A stretch of DNA of 64,000 bases from Flavobacterium chungbukense (GTDB lineage Bacteria; Bacteroidota; Bacteroidia; Flavobacteriales; Flavobacteriaceae): contig NZ_JAJGZV010000008.1 in the NCBI RefSeq assembly GCF_020805785.1, forward strand, positions 1 to 64,000, read 5' to 3'. Position numbers and translations under genes: made by a program. Shown piece by piece: positions 16,355-25,583 of this stretch. The notes beneath the pieces were generated by a model. It ran no database searches and was not told the DNA's origin. It worked only from the letters and a program-made list of their open reading frames with translations. Positions within the stretch are counted from its first letter, which is position 1. Every line of letters begins with the position of its first letter.

Positions 16355-16732
16355 TTATGGATTTAAAGGACTTTCTGGATCTCCATAAGGTGGAACTGGA
16401 CGAGTACCGTCATAAACCAATGGTACGCCACCTTCAACACCTTCTCCTTTTTCTTCTTTGAATACGTCAACATAGATTTGTTTTTCAGCGTCCCATTTTG
16501 CTCCAACAAGTATTAAAGTTTGTTCTCCAGCTTTATTGATTCCTTTGTAAGCACGAACAGCCTGAATATCCTGATTCATAACTAACTTTAAAGATTCTAA
16601 AGGAATTAAATAACCATCAACTTGTTTTTTTCTTCCTTCTTCAGTCTGAATGGATTTACGGTATTTGTCTGCCCACACAATACCTTCTGACAACGGGATT
16701 TCAACACTTCCTAAATCTAATTTTTCACTCAT
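16355..16732 (-). CDS. Conserved hypothetical cytoplasmic protein
   Basis: A 125-aa soluble protein with no signal peptide. It begins MSEKLDLGSVEIPLSEGI and ends in a proline- and glycine-rich tail (YDGTRPVPPYGDPESPLNP). I do not recognise a domain. It is the first gene of the operon with the seven-helix protein, kinase and response regulator, and the 2-nt spacing implies translational coupling. It may be a signalling accessory, but nothing in the sequence shows how. Confidence 0.6.
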   Translation of the reverse strand: MSEKLDLGSVEIPLSEGIVWADKYRKSIQTEEGRKKQVDGYLIPLESLKLVMNQDIQAVRAYKGINKAGEQTLILVGAKWDAEKQIYVDVFKEEKGEGVEGGVPLVYDGTRPVPPYGDPESPLNP

Positions 16733-16829
16733 AATTTAATTTGTTATTGGTTAATAATTTAAAAATTCGTTGGTTCAAAATTTGGTTACGCTAAACTAGT
16801 CATTTTTATTAAAGAATTAACTTTCGAGC

Positions 16830-16860
16830 AAAAAAAAAGCCCTAAAATAAGGCTTTTAAA
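16830..16860 (-). terminator. Terminator after dnaB
   Basis: Read on the minus strand, AAAAGCC and GGCTTTT form a stem followed by a run of about nine T, ending just after the dnaB stop. Confidence 0.85.
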
Positions 16861-16865
16861 TTTTA

Positions 16866-18410
16866 TTAGAATGGAACATCACTGTCGTCATCATCGTCGT
16901 TTAGATTGCTTCCAAAAGCTTCATTTGCGGAAGGCAGATTATTGGTAATAAACGGATTATCATCATGATTCATTTTTGAAGGCAAATCATCATAGTTACC
17001 CGAAAATTCGTCAAGATTATCAAATTTTCCTAAGTGTCCCAAAAATTTCAAACGAATATTTTCAATACCACCATTACGGTGTTTTGCAATCATAATTTCG
17101 GCCTGACCAGCAGTTGGCGAAGCTTCTTCATCATCCCATTCTTCAATTTTGTAATATTCTGGTCGGTATAAAAACGAAACGATATCGGCATCCTGCTCAA
17201 TTGCTCCAGATTCACGAAGATCCGATAGTAAAGGACGTTTACTAGAACCACGCGTTTCTACAGCACGCGATAACTGAGAAAGTGCAATAACCGGAACGTT
17301 AAGTTCTTTTGCCAAAGCTTTTAAGTTTCGGGAAATGGTTGAGATTTCCTGCTCACGATTTCCTCCACCTTTACCATTTCCTCCAGCAGTCATTAACTGC
17401 AAATAATCGATAATAATAATTTTAATACCATGTTGCGATGCTAAACGACGGCATTTTGCTCTTAAATCGAAAATAGAAAGTGAAGGTGTATCATCAATAA
17501 ATAAAGGTGCTTTCTCTAAATCTTTTACTTTAGTACTCAGCATTGTCCATTCATGAGCCTCTAATTTACCCGTACGCAATTTTTCTGAAGACAATCCTGT
17601 TTCAGAAGAAATAAGCCTTGTAATTAACTGAACAGATGCCATCTCCAAAGAGAATAATGCTACTCCATGCCCATATTGGATAGCAATATTTCTTGCCATA
17701 GAAAGTACAAATGCTGTCTTTCCCATCGCCGGTCTTGCCGCAATAATAATTAAATCACTTGGCTGCCATCCAGAAGTAAGCTTATCCAGATTATGAAAAC
17801 CAGTTTCTACACCACTTAATCCCTCTTTTTTAGAAATTTCTTCAATTTTCTTTTTAGCTTGTAAAACTAAACTTTGTGCCGTTTCGGAGCTACGCTTGAT
17901 ATTTCCTTGTGTAACTTCGTATAATTTAGATTCTGCCTGATCCAATAAATCAAAAACGTCTGCACTATCATCATATGATGCTTCAATAATTTCTGAAGAA
18001 ATGCGGATTAAACTTCTTTGAATAAATTTTTGAAGAATGATACGCGAGTGAAATTCGATATGCGCCGAAGAAGCAATTTTCTGCGTAAGCTGAATTAAAT
18101 AAAAATCTCCTCCCGCTAAATCCAACTTTCCGTTTTTCTTTAACTGAGTCGAAACTGTTAAGATATCAATTGGCTGAGTTTCGGTAAAAAGTTGTAAAAT
18201 CGCTTCAAAAATATGTTTGTGTCCGTCTTTGTAAAAAGCATCGGGTTGCAAAATATCAATTACATCATCTACCCCTTTTTTATCAATCATCATTGCACCA
18301 AGCACAGCTTCCTCCAAATCAAGAGCTTGTGGTGGCAATTTTCCTTTTTCTAAATTGATAATTGTGGTTTTGTCGACCTTTACAGGACTAAAGTTTTTGA
18401 AATTTTCCAT
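16866..18410 (-). CDS. dnaB: Replicative DNA helicase
   Basis: Hexameric 5'-3' helicase that opens the replication fork. It has 514 aa, slightly longer than E. coli DnaB because of N- and C-terminal tails. The N-terminal primase-interacting domain (about 25-130) precedes a RecA-like domain with Walker A ARPAMGKTAF, Walker B IIIIDYLQLM and the arginine-finger region. The acidic C-terminus (NLNDDDDDSDVPF) resembles an SSB-type acidic tip. No intein is present. It is flanked by its own terminator and reads away from accA. Confidence 0.96.
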   Translation of the reverse strand: MENFKNFSPVKVDKTTIINLEKGKLPPQALDLEEAVLGAMMIDKKGVDDVIDILQPDAFYKDGHKHIFEAILQLFTETQPIDILTVSTQLKKNGKLDLAGGDFYLIQLTQKIASSAHIEFHSRIILQKFIQRSLIRISSEIIEASYDDSADVFDLLDQAESKLYEVTQGNIKRSSETAQSLVLQAKKKIEEISKKEGLSGVETGFHNLDKLTSGWQPSDLIIIAARPAMGKTAFVLSMARNIAIQYGHGVALFSLEMASVQLITRLISSETGLSSEKLRTGKLEAHEWTMLSTKVKDLEKAPLFIDDTPSLSIFDLRAKCRRLASQHGIKIIIIDYLQLMTAGGNGKGGGNREQEISTISRNLKALAKELNVPVIALSQLSRAVETRGSSKRPLLSDLRESGAIEQDADIVSFLYRPEYYKIEEWDDEEASPTAGQAEIMIAKHRNGGIENIRLKFLGHLGKFDNLDEFSGNYDDLPSKMNHDDNPFITNNLPSANEAFGSNLNDDDDDSDVPF

Positions 18411-18497
18411 AAAGCGAAAGTAGCAAAATTTAAAAAAAATATGCTATCGAGTTATAACTAATAATTGTTTATAAATATATTTTTTTTGTTCATAACC

Positions 18498-18530
18498 AAA
18501 AAAAAATCCGAAACGGTAAGGCTTCGGATT
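18498..18530 (-). terminator. Terminator after accA
   Basis: On the minus strand AATCCGAA pairs with TTCGGATT around a loop of about 10 nt and is followed by nine T. Confidence 0.85.
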
Positions 18531-18550
18531 GTAAGTTGTTTTTTATGAAT

Positions 18551-19504
18551 TTACTCCTTATACTCGCCCATATTACTGTATTTGTCCATTCTCTGGGCAA
18601 TTAAGTCAGCTGTTGATAAGTCTTTCAATTCATTATATCCTTTAGTGATGTATTCTGCTACTGTTTTAAAAGTAGTTTCTCTGTCATAGTGCGCTCCACC
18701 TAGTGGTTCAGGAATAACATCATCAACTAATTTTTGTTTTTTCATGTCAGAAGAAGTCAATTTTAAAGCATCTGCTGCACGTTCTTTATATTCCCAGCTT
18801 TTCCATAAGATAGAAGAGCAAGATTCTGGAGAAATTACAGAATACCAAGTATTTTCTAACATATAAACTTTGTCTCCAACACCAATTCCTAAAGCTCCTC
18901 CCGAAGCACCTTCACCTACAATGATAGTGATAATTGGCACTTGCAGACGAACCATTTCGAAAATATTTCTAGCAATTGCTTCACCTTGTCCTCTTTCTTC
19001 CGCTTCTAAACCTGGATATGCACCCGGAGTGTCTACTAAAGTTAAAACTGGAATCCCAAATTTCTCTGCCATTTTCATCAAACGCAAAGCTTTACGATAT
19101 CCTTCTGGATTAGCCATACCAAAATTACGGTATTGACGTGTTTTGGTATTAAAACCTTTTTGCTGACCTACAATCATAAACGATTGACCGTTTATTTTAC
19201 CAAGACCGCCAACCATCGCTTTATCATCTTTAAAACCTCTGTCTCCATGAAGTTCTAAAAAAGTATCTCCACAAATTGCTTTGATATAATCTAAAGTGTA
19301 AGGTCTATTTGGATGTCTTGACAATTGAACTCGTTGCCAAGCCGTAAGGTTTTTATAGATATCTTTCTTCGTTTGCTCTAATTTTTTGTTGATTTCCTGA
19401 CAAGTAGGCGTTACATCAACATTAGATTCTTTCCCAATAACAACACACTTTTCTAACTGTTCTTCAAGTTCTTTAATGGGAAGCTCAAAATCTAAATATT
19501 CCAT
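18551..19504 (-). CDS. accA: Acetyl-CoA carboxylase carboxyltransferase subunit alpha
   Basis: Carboxyltransferase alpha subunit of acetyl-CoA carboxylase, which moves CO2 from biotin to acetyl-CoA to start fatty-acid synthesis. At 317 aa it is full length. Diagnostic segments are HPNRPYTLDYI, the GxGA-rich oxyanion region GEGASGGALGIGVGD and SPESCSSILWK. It is not adjacent to accD or accBC in the window. A TATATTTG-type box sits upstream on the minus strand (19537-19544). The ATG at 19504 fits family N-termini. Confidence 0.96.
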   Translation of the reverse strand: MEYLDFELPIKELEEQLEKCVVIGKESNVDVTPTCQEINKKLEQTKKDIYKNLTAWQRVQLSRHPNRPYTLDYIKAICGDTFLELHGDRGFKDDKAMVGGLGKINGQSFMIVGQQKGFNTKTRQYRNFGMANPEGYRKALRLMKMAEKFGIPVLTLVDTPGAYPGLEAEERGQGEAIARNIFEMVRLQVPIITIIVGEGASGGALGIGVGDKVYMLENTWYSVISPESCSSILWKSWEYKERAADALKLTSSDMKKQKLVDDVIPEPLGGAHYDRETTFKTVAEYITKGYNELKDLSTADLIAQRMDKYSNMGEYKE

Positions 19505-19616
19505 GGATTTTTGAATTTTGTTTGTAAATCGAACCGCAAATATAAAAATATTATATCATTGGTATAAATTATTTGTTCTTAAAATAGAATAATGTAAAAT
19601 AAAAATAAGGAAACTA

Positions 19617-20507
19617 TTACAAGTTTTCTTTCTTATTCTGATAATGTTTAAAAACACCATTTAGAATAACTGTGATAATAATTATGACTGCTCCTATATA
19701 AAATTCAACACTCATTTTCTCTTTTCCGCCTAAGATAAAATACGCCAAAACGATTCCGTAAACTGGCTCTAAATTAGTGGTTAACATCACTGTATATGGA
19801 GTCAATCGCTGCATTACCTTTACCGAAGCGGTAAACGCGTATGCGGTACAAACTGAGGCTAAAATCAATAATAAAATCCAGTTGTTTAATGACATTTGGA
19901 AGAATTCTGGAGTAAATTTTCCTTGAAATAAAAAATAAACAGAAATAAATGCCACACCAGCACCAAACTCGTAAAATGTAATCACAGAAGGCTCATGATC
20001 TGAAATCAATTTTCCATTCATTAGCGTAAACAAAACTCCTAGAATTATCGCTGCCAAAGCATAATATACACCTGTCAGGTATTTAATTTCGACTTGTAGA
20101 ATCAGGCCTAAACCGGCAATAATGACCAATCCGAAAAAGACTTCATACCATAATACTTTACGTCCGTAGAATAAAGGTTCTAATAACGAGGCAAAAAAAG
20201 CGCCTAAAGAAAATATGGAAAGTGTAATAGAAACGTTGGAGACATGAATTGCTTTGAAAAAGAAAATCCAATGCAAAGCAATTAGCAAACCAACAAAAAT
20301 CAATTTAAAAAGTTCTTTTATAGGAACCTGAAAAGATTGTTTTTTATAAATAATGAATCCGCCCAGAAAAATTAAAGCAAGAAGCATTCTAAACCAAACC
20401 AGATTATCGGCGTCAATAGTAATTAAAGCGCCTAAAATGGCTGTGAAACCCCAGATAAAAACAATTAAATGAAGATTTAAATAACTTTTTAAATTATCGT
20501 TTCGCAT
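19617..20507 (-). CDS. EamA/DMT family transporter
   Basis: A 296-aa inner-membrane protein with ten predicted helices arranged as two EamA repeats; the WGFTAILG motif near residue 20 and the second-half glycine/proline pattern are typical. Family members export metabolites or amino acids, and the substrate here is unknown. Its start overlaps the end of the upstream LptF/G-type gene by 14 nt, so the two are co-translated. The short basic tail KHYQNKKENL is cytoplasmic. Confidence 0.88.
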   Translation of the reverse strand: MRNDNLKSYLNLHLIVFIWGFTAILGALITIDADNLVWFRMLLALIFLGGFIIYKKQSFQVPIKELFKLIFVGLLIALHWIFFFKAIHVSNVSITLSIFSLGAFFASLLEPLFYGRKVLWYEVFFGLVIIAGLGLILQVEIKYLTGVYYALAAIILGVLFTLMNGKLISDHEPSVITFYEFGAGVAFISVYFLFQGKFTPEFFQMSLNNWILLLILASVCTAYAFTASVKVMQRLTPYTVMLTTNLEPVYGIVLAYFILGGKEKMSVEFYIGAVIIIITVILNGVFKHYQNKKENL

Positions 20508-21582
20508 TACGTAATAAGTAAACTGCTAAAATTCCGAAAACAATATTCGGAAACCAAACAGCTAATAAAGGTGAAAAGGTAGATTTTTCGGCAAGTGTAC
20601 CAAATATTTTATCGAAAAACACGAATGAGAAAGCAATTGCAATACCAATTGCCAAGTTCGTTCCCATTCCGCCACGGCGTTTCATAGAAGAAACGGCAAC
20701 AGCAATTATGGTTAAAATAAATGCAGAAACCGGTACACTGTATTTTTTGTAAAGAACAACCAAATATGTGTTTATATTTCCCGAACCTCTTTTTCTTTCT
20801 TTTTCAATAAAATCAATTAATTTGCCTAAAGTCAAAGTTTCGGCTATGTAGACTACTGGAGTCAAATCGGCAAGCTCAAATTTAAAGGCAACGTTTTTTT
20901 CAGGAACTTTTTCAATTACATCATTTAATTCACCAAGAGTTCTCTTTGTGTAATCGTATAAAACGTAGACTTTTTTCTTAGGATCCCATTTAATGCGGCT
21001 TGCAGTAATTTTATACGTTAATTTTTCTTTCTCAAAATGTTCTAATGAAAAATTAAAAGCCGTTTTTGATTCCTCATTAAAACTATTTACAAAAATAAAA
21101 TCATTATCATTAATTTGCCTGTAAACATTGGTATTCTCACCGCGCATGAGCTCCTTTCCGTTTCCTTTCAAATAAGTATATCGAAAATTATTATATCCTT
21201 CACTAGCAGCAGGAACGATAAAAAATCCCATTAATAGCACAAAAACAGAAACAATTGTCGCTCCAATTATATAAGGGCGTAAGAATCGAGTATACGAAAT
21301 TCCAGAACTTAATACTGCAATAATTTCAGTATTATTAGCCAATTTTGAAGTAAACCAAATTACCGATAAAAACAAAAATATCGGAAAAAGCGAATTGATA
21401 AAATAGATTGTAAAATTATAATAATAGAACGCAATATCTCCAAACGGAATCTTGTTTTCCAGCATTTTATTCACTTTTTCAGAAACATCAATTACGATTC
21501 CGATTGGTGCAAACAAAAGCAACATCACAGAAAAAGTTCCGAGATATCTTTTTAAGATGTATTTATCTATTATTGACAACAT
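20494..21582 (-). CDS. LptF/LptG family permease
   Basis: A 362-aa membrane protein with the family start LSIIDKYILKRYLGTF, three N-terminal helices, a large periplasmic beta-jellyroll-like domain (about 130-260) and three C-terminal helices. LptF and LptG form the channel that, with LptB, lifts lipopolysaccharide to the Lpt bridge. Which of the pair this is cannot be decided from sequence alone. It is followed with overlap by a DMT transporter and lies 65 nt downstream of tgt across a hairpin. Confidence 0.88.
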   Translation of the reverse strand: MLSIIDKYILKRYLGTFSVMLLLFAPIGIVIDVSEKVNKMLENKIPFGDIAFYYYNFTIYFINSLFPIFLFLSVIWFTSKLANNTEIIAVLSSGISYTRFLRPYIIGATIVSVFVLLMGFFIVPAASEGYNNFRYTYLKGNGKELMRGENTNVYRQINDNDFIFVNSFNEESKTAFNFSLEHFEKEKLTYKITASRIKWDPKKKVYVLYDYTKRTLGELNDVIEKVPEKNVAFKFELADLTPVVYIAETLTLGKLIDFIEKERKRGSGNINTYLVVLYKKYSVPVSAFILTIIAVAVSSMKRRGGMGTNLAIGIAIAFSFVFFDKIFGTLAEKSTFSPLLAVWFPNIVFGILAVYLLRNAKR

Positions 21583-21602
21583 AAAGTTTAACCGTTTATT
21601 TT

Positions 21603-21634
21603 GTTTAATCGTTTAACCGAATAAACGATTAAAC
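21603..21634. repeat. Perfect 13-bp hairpin between tgt and the LptF/G gene
   Basis: GTTTAATCGTTTA and its exact complement flank ACCGAA. There is no T-run. It may attenuate read-through from tgt or be a repeat; similar GTTTAA-type palindromes occur nearby (for example near 21585). Confidence 0.5.
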
Positions 21635-21647
21635 AATTAAACCTATT

Positions 21648-22778
21648 TTATAGTCTTTGACTCATATTTTTAACCATCATTTCTTTCCATGGTCTAAAAT
21701 CTCCGGCTAAGATATGTTTTCTAGCTTCACGAACCAACCACATGTAAAAACCAAGATTATGTATCGTAGCAATTTGTTTTCCTAAATATTCGTTAGCAGC
21801 AAATAAATGACGCAAATACGCTTTAGAATACTCGGTATCTACAAAAGTATGTGCCATTTCATCTATCGGAGAAAAATCAGCTTCCCACTTTTTATTTTTG
21901 ATATTGATTGTTCCGTTTGCTGTAAACAACATTCCGTTTCTCGCGTTACGCGTTGGCATAACACAGTCAAACATATCAATTCCTAACGCGATATTTTCTA
22001 AAATATTAATAGGAGTTCCAACACCCATTAAATAACGAGGTTTATCTTCTGGAAGAATTTCGCAAACAACCTCTGTCATTGCATACATTTCTTCAGCTGG
22101 TTCACCAACAGAAAGTCCTCCGATTGCATTTCCTTGCTGACCTGAGTTGGCAATATATTCAGCCGACTGACGACGAAGATCTTTATAAGTACTTCCTTGA
22201 ACAATCGGGAAAAACGTTTGCTCATAACCGTATTTATAAGGAACTTTTTCTAAATGATTGATACAACGATCCAACCAACGATGCGTCATATGCATTGAAC
22301 GCTGCGCATATCTGTAATCACAAGGATAAGGCGTACATTCATCAAAAGCCATAATAATATCGGCTCCAATGGTACGCTGAATTTCCATTACATTTTCTGG
22401 AGTAAAAAAATGATAAGAACCATCAATATGCGATTTGAACTTTACTCCTTCTTCTTTAATTTTTCTGTTTGAAGAAAGGGAATAAACTTGGTATCCACCA
22501 GAATCAGTCAAAATATTACGATCCCAATTCATAAATTTATGCAATCCTCCCGCTTTTTCAAGAATTTCCGTTTGCGGACGTAAATACAAATGATAGGTAT
22601 TTCCAAGAATAATATCTGGATTAATCTCTTCTTTCAATTCACGCTGATGCACACCTTTTACAGAAGCAACAGTTCCAACGGGCATAAAAATAGGAGTCTC
22701 TATAACTCCGTGATCTGTAGTAATACTACCCGCTCTAGCTTTAGACTGCGGATCTTTTTGTAATAAATCAAACTTCAT
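21648..22778 (-). CDS. tgt: tRNA-guanine transglycosylase (zinc cysteines missing)
   Basis: Exchanges guanine-34 for a 7-deazaguanine in tRNAs with GUN anticodons, in queuosine synthesis. The 376-aa TIM barrel keeps the catalytic aspartates in LTDSGGYQVYSL and DCVMPTRNARNG and the substrate loop GGLSVGE. The zinc motif found in E. coli Tgt (CxCxxC before the YSRAYL segment) is replaced by MAHTFVDTEYSKAYLRHL, so the three cysteines are gone while the later histidine (TIHN) remains. The fold is clear, so I keep the assignment. A TATCTTTG promoter box lies upstream (22799-22806). Confidence 0.93.
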   Translation of the reverse strand: MKFDLLQKDPQSKARAGSITTDHGVIETPIFMPVGTVASVKGVHQRELKEEINPDIILGNTYHLYLRPQTEILEKAGGLHKFMNWDRNILTDSGGYQVYSLSSNRKIKEEGVKFKSHIDGSYHFFTPENVMEIQRTIGADIIMAFDECTPYPCDYRYAQRSMHMTHRWLDRCINHLEKVPYKYGYEQTFFPIVQGSTYKDLRRQSAEYIANSGQQGNAIGGLSVGEPAEEMYAMTEVVCEILPEDKPRYLMGVGTPINILENIALGIDMFDCVMPTRNARNGMLFTANGTINIKNKKWEADFSPIDEMAHTFVDTEYSKAYLRHLFAANEYLGKQIATIHNLGFYMWLVREARKHILAGDFRPWKEMMVKNMSQRL

Positions 22779-23012
22779 CTGTTTCTTTTTTCAGTCGGCA
22801 AAGATAGTTTAATTTCAGGGAAATTTTATTAATTAGAAAATTTGTGAATGAGAAAATTAGCTAATATTTTCTTAATTTAAAATTCTTCGATTTCCAATTA
22901 AATGTAAAAACTACAATATCAAACCAACAAAATGTAACATTGCAAAATTCTGTAATTCGTAATTTTAGATAAATAAAAACAATACATTCTCACAACTAAA
23001 AGTATAGAAATC

Positions 23013-23318
23013 ATGATAAACGCTGACGAAAAATTAGACCAAATTAAAGATGATCAAATCGAAAGAAATATAGAAAAAATGGATTATCCAGCTAACGAAG
23101 ATATTTATAACCAAGAAGATAAATTAGAAGATATTGATCCCGAAGGTATTTCTGGCGAAAGAATCATCAATGAAGACAATAATCACGAATGGAAACAAAA
23201 CAGTGATAAAATCGGAAACGATCTTGATGTCCCAGGTTCTGAACTAGATGACGAACAAGAAGATATCGGATCTGAAGACGAAGAAAATAATTTCTATAGC
23301 GAAAGCGATACGAAATAA
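23013..23318 (+). CDS. Acidic, disordered hypothetical protein
   Basis: A 101-aa, strongly acidic and hydrophilic protein with no hydrophobic core, cysteine or signal peptide, rich in D, E and N (ends EDEENNFYSESDTK). It is probably intrinsically disordered. It stands alone with its own promoter-like boxes (TTG at 22940, TAATTTTA at 22960) and a strong terminator. It resembles in style the hydrophilic protein near 56.2 kb. Proteins of this type are often stress-induced, but that is inference. Confidence 0.6.
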   Translation: MINADEKLDQIKDDQIERNIEKMDYPANEDIYNQEDKLEDIDPEGISGERIINEDNNHEWKQNSDKIGNDLDVPGSELDDEQEDIGSEDEENNFYSESDTK

Positions 23319-23345
23319 ATCAGTGTTACTTCTACAAATAAAATA

Positions 23346-23380
23346 CAAGTCCTTCTTATCGAAGGACTTTTTTATTTTTA
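23346..23380 (+). terminator. Terminator after the acidic protein gene
   Basis: AAGTCCTTC and GAAGGACTT flank TTATC and are followed by a T-rich run. Confidence 0.9.
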
Positions 23381-23489
23381 AACTAAATCGCTTTTATTCA
23401 AAAAAGGCTCATTTAAAATTATTTTTCTCATTTCAGCAAAAAAACAGTAAAAAATTTAACAATTGAAGCAAACTAAAGCAAAAAATGAT

Positions 23490-23520
23490 TTGTCTTCCCG
23501 CAAAATAACCTTTACTTTTG
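23490..23520 (+). promoter_or_regulatory. Promoter of the transketolase operon
   Basis: TTG at 23490-23492, 20 nt, then TACTTTTG at 23513-23520, followed 26 nt later by the ATG of the first transketolase gene. It is one of the clearest Bacteroidota-type promoters in the window. Confidence 0.7.
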
Positions 23521-23546
23521 CTTCAGTTTAAACTTTTACATATAAA

Positions 23547-24398
23547 ATGAAGCCTAACACACAACAATTAAGCGATTTAACGATCCAAGTAAGAAGAGAT
23601 ATTCTTAGAATGGTACATGCTGTAAACTCTGGACACCCAGGTGGTTCATTAGGTTGTACTGAATTTTTGGTAACACTATATCAAAATATTATGGACCGTA
23701 AAGAAGGTTTTGATATGGACGGAATTGGAGAAGATTTATTCTTCCTTTCAAACGGACACATCTCACCTGTATTCTATAGCGTTTTAGCAAGAAGCGGTTA
23801 TTTTCCAGTTTCAGAATTGGCTACTTTTAGATTATTAAACTCTCGTTTACAAGGACATCCAACAACTCACGAAGGTTTACCTGGAGTTCGTATTGCCTCT
23901 GGTTCATTAGGACAAGGTTTATCTGTAGCTCTTGGAGCAGCGCAAGCTAAAAAATTAAACGGAGACAATCACTTAATCTACACATTACACGGAGACGGAG
24001 AATTGCAAGAAGGTCAAAACTGGGAAGCAATTATGTACGCATCTGCTAAAAAAGTAGACAATATTATTTCAACAATTGACCTTAACGGAAAACAAATTGA
24101 TGGTACAACTGACGAAGTTTTACCAATGGGAAGTATTCGTGCTAAATTTGAAGCTTTTGGCTGGGATGTTATCGATATAGAAAAAGGAAACGATATTGAC
24201 GCAATTCTTGCAGGTTTAAATGATGCTAAATCTAGAACAGGTAAAGGTAAGCCAGTTTGCGTTTTATTACATACTGAAATGGGTAACGGAGTAGACTTTA
24301 TGATGCACACACATGCTTGGCATGGTAAAGCTCCAAACAACGATCAGTTGGCAGCTGCTTTAGCACAAAACGTTTCTCCAGATCAAATCGACTATTAA
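23547..24398 (+). CDS. Transketolase, N-terminal subunit
   Basis: A 283-aa subunit carrying the thiamine-diphosphate-binding half of transketolase, which moves two-carbon units in the non-oxidative pentose phosphate pathway. Visible are the HPGGSLG start region, GSLGQGLSVALG and the ThDP/Mg motif HGDGELQEGQNWEA. The enzyme is split into two genes, as in many Bacteroidota and archaea; the pyrimidine-binding half is encoded next, 85 nt away. Both must assemble to form the active site. Confidence 0.95.
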   Translation: MKPNTQQLSDLTIQVRRDILRMVHAVNSGHPGGSLGCTEFLVTLYQNIMDRKEGFDMDGIGEDLFFLSNGHISPVFYSVLARSGYFPVSELATFRLLNSRLQGHPTTHEGLPGVRIASGSLGQGLSVALGAAQAKKLNGDNHLIYTLHGDGELQEGQNWEAIMYASAKKVDNIISTIDLNGKQIDGTTDEVLPMGSIRAKFEAFGWDVIDIEKGNDIDAILAGLNDAKSRTGKGKPVCVLLHTEMGNGVDFMMHTHAWHGKAPNNDQLAAALAQNVSPDQIDY

Positions 24399-24483
24399 AA
24401 AAGCATTAAGTTTCAGTAATCAGTTTCCAGTTTAAAAAACTCAGAAACTCAGCACCTTAAACTTAGCATCTCAAAAGAAAACA

Positions 24484-25437
24484 ATGAAAAAATACGAAAA
24501 TACAGGAAGTAAAGATACCCGTTCAGGTTTTGGAGCGGGAATGACTGAATTAGGTCAGAAAAATGAAAATGTTGTAGCATTATGTGCTGATTTAATTGGA
24601 TCATTAAAATTTGATGAATTCAAAAAAAATCACCCAGAGCGTTTTTTCCAAATCGGAATTGCAGAAGCTAACATGATCGGAATTGCCGCAGGTTTAACAA
24701 TCGGAGGAAAAATTCCTTTTACAGGAACTTTCGCTAACTTCTCTACAGGAAGAGTTTACGACCAAATTCGTCAATCTGTTGCTTATTCAGATAAAAACGT
24801 AAAAATTTGTGCTTCTCACGCTGGTTTAACTTTAGGAGAAGATGGAGCAACTCACCAAATTTTAGAAGATATTGGTTTAATGAAAATGCTTCCAGGAATG
24901 ACTGTAATTAATACTTGCGATTACAATCAAACTAAAGCTGCAACTTTGGCATTAGCAGATCATCACGGTCCTGCTTATTTACGTTTTGGACGTCCAGTTG
25001 TACCTAACTTCACTCCTGCAGACGAGCCATTCGTAATCGGAAAAGCAATCTTATTAAACGAAGGAACAGATGTAACAATCGTTGCAACTGGTCACTTAGT
25101 TTGGGAAGCTTTAATCGCTGCTGAAGCTTTAGAAGCAAAAGGAATTTCTGCAGAAGTAATCAACATCCATACAATTAAACCTCTAGATGAAGAAGCTATT
25201 CTAAAATCGGTAGCTAAAACCAGATGTGTAGTTACTGCAGAAGAGCACAACTATCTTGGAGGTCTTGGAGAAAGCATTTCAGGAGTATTAGCATTAAACA
25301 ATCCAACTCCACAAGAATTTGTAGCAGTACAAGATAGCTTTGGTGAATCTGGAACTCCTGAGCAATTAATGGAAAAATACAAATTAAACAATCAAGCAAT
25401 TGTTGAAGCTGTAGAAAGAGTAATCAAAAGAAAATAA
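24484..25437 (+). CDS. Transketolase, C-terminal subunit
   Basis: A 317-aa partner of the preceding subunit, comprising the pyrimidine-binding domain (about 1-175; FFQIGIAEANMIGIAAGL with the catalytic glutamate region) and the C-terminal transketolase domain (about 190-310). It could be mistaken for a DXP-synthase fragment, but the split arrangement and neighbour make transketolase the better call. A strong hairpin terminator follows 22 nt after the stop. Confidence 0.94.
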   Translation: MKKYENTGSKDTRSGFGAGMTELGQKNENVVALCADLIGSLKFDEFKKNHPERFFQIGIAEANMIGIAAGLTIGGKIPFTGTFANFSTGRVYDQIRQSVAYSDKNVKICASHAGLTLGEDGATHQILEDIGLMKMLPGMTVINTCDYNQTKAATLALADHHGPAYLRFGRPVVPNFTPADEPFVIGKAILLNEGTDVTIVATGHLVWEALIAAEALEAKGISAEVINIHTIKPLDEEAILKSVAKTRCVVTAEEHNYLGGLGESISGVLALNNPTPQEFVAVQDSFGESGTPEQLMEKYKLNNQAIVEAVERVIKRK

Positions 25438-25458
25438 TTTTTACATTTTCCTACTTAT

Positions 25459-25493
25459 AAAAAAACCTCGAAAAGCAATTTTCGAGGTTTTTT
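25459..25493 (+). terminator. Terminator after the transketolase genes
   Basis: AAACCTCGAAAA and TTTTCGAGGTTT around GCAA, followed by T-runs. The ACCTCGAA arm recurs in the next hairpin. Confidence 0.9.
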
Positions 25494-25530
25494 ATTTGGA
25501 TTAAAATCAATCCAACAAAAATTCAAGACA

Positions 25531-25566
25531 TAAAAAAAACCTCGAAGTTTTAATTCGAGGTTTTCT
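25531..25566 (-). terminator. Terminator of the minus-strand FKBP lipoprotein gene
   Basis: Read on the minus strand, AAAACCTCGAA and TTCGAGGTTTT flank a 7-nt loop and run into eight T. It shares its stem sequence with the plus-strand terminator 45 nt away. Confidence 0.85.
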
Positions 25567-25583
25567 TTATAAAATATCTGAAA

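Noticed and set aside
22079..22261. A plus-strand ORF inside tgt
   Set aside because: It is in an antisense frame of a conserved gene and shows no coding features.
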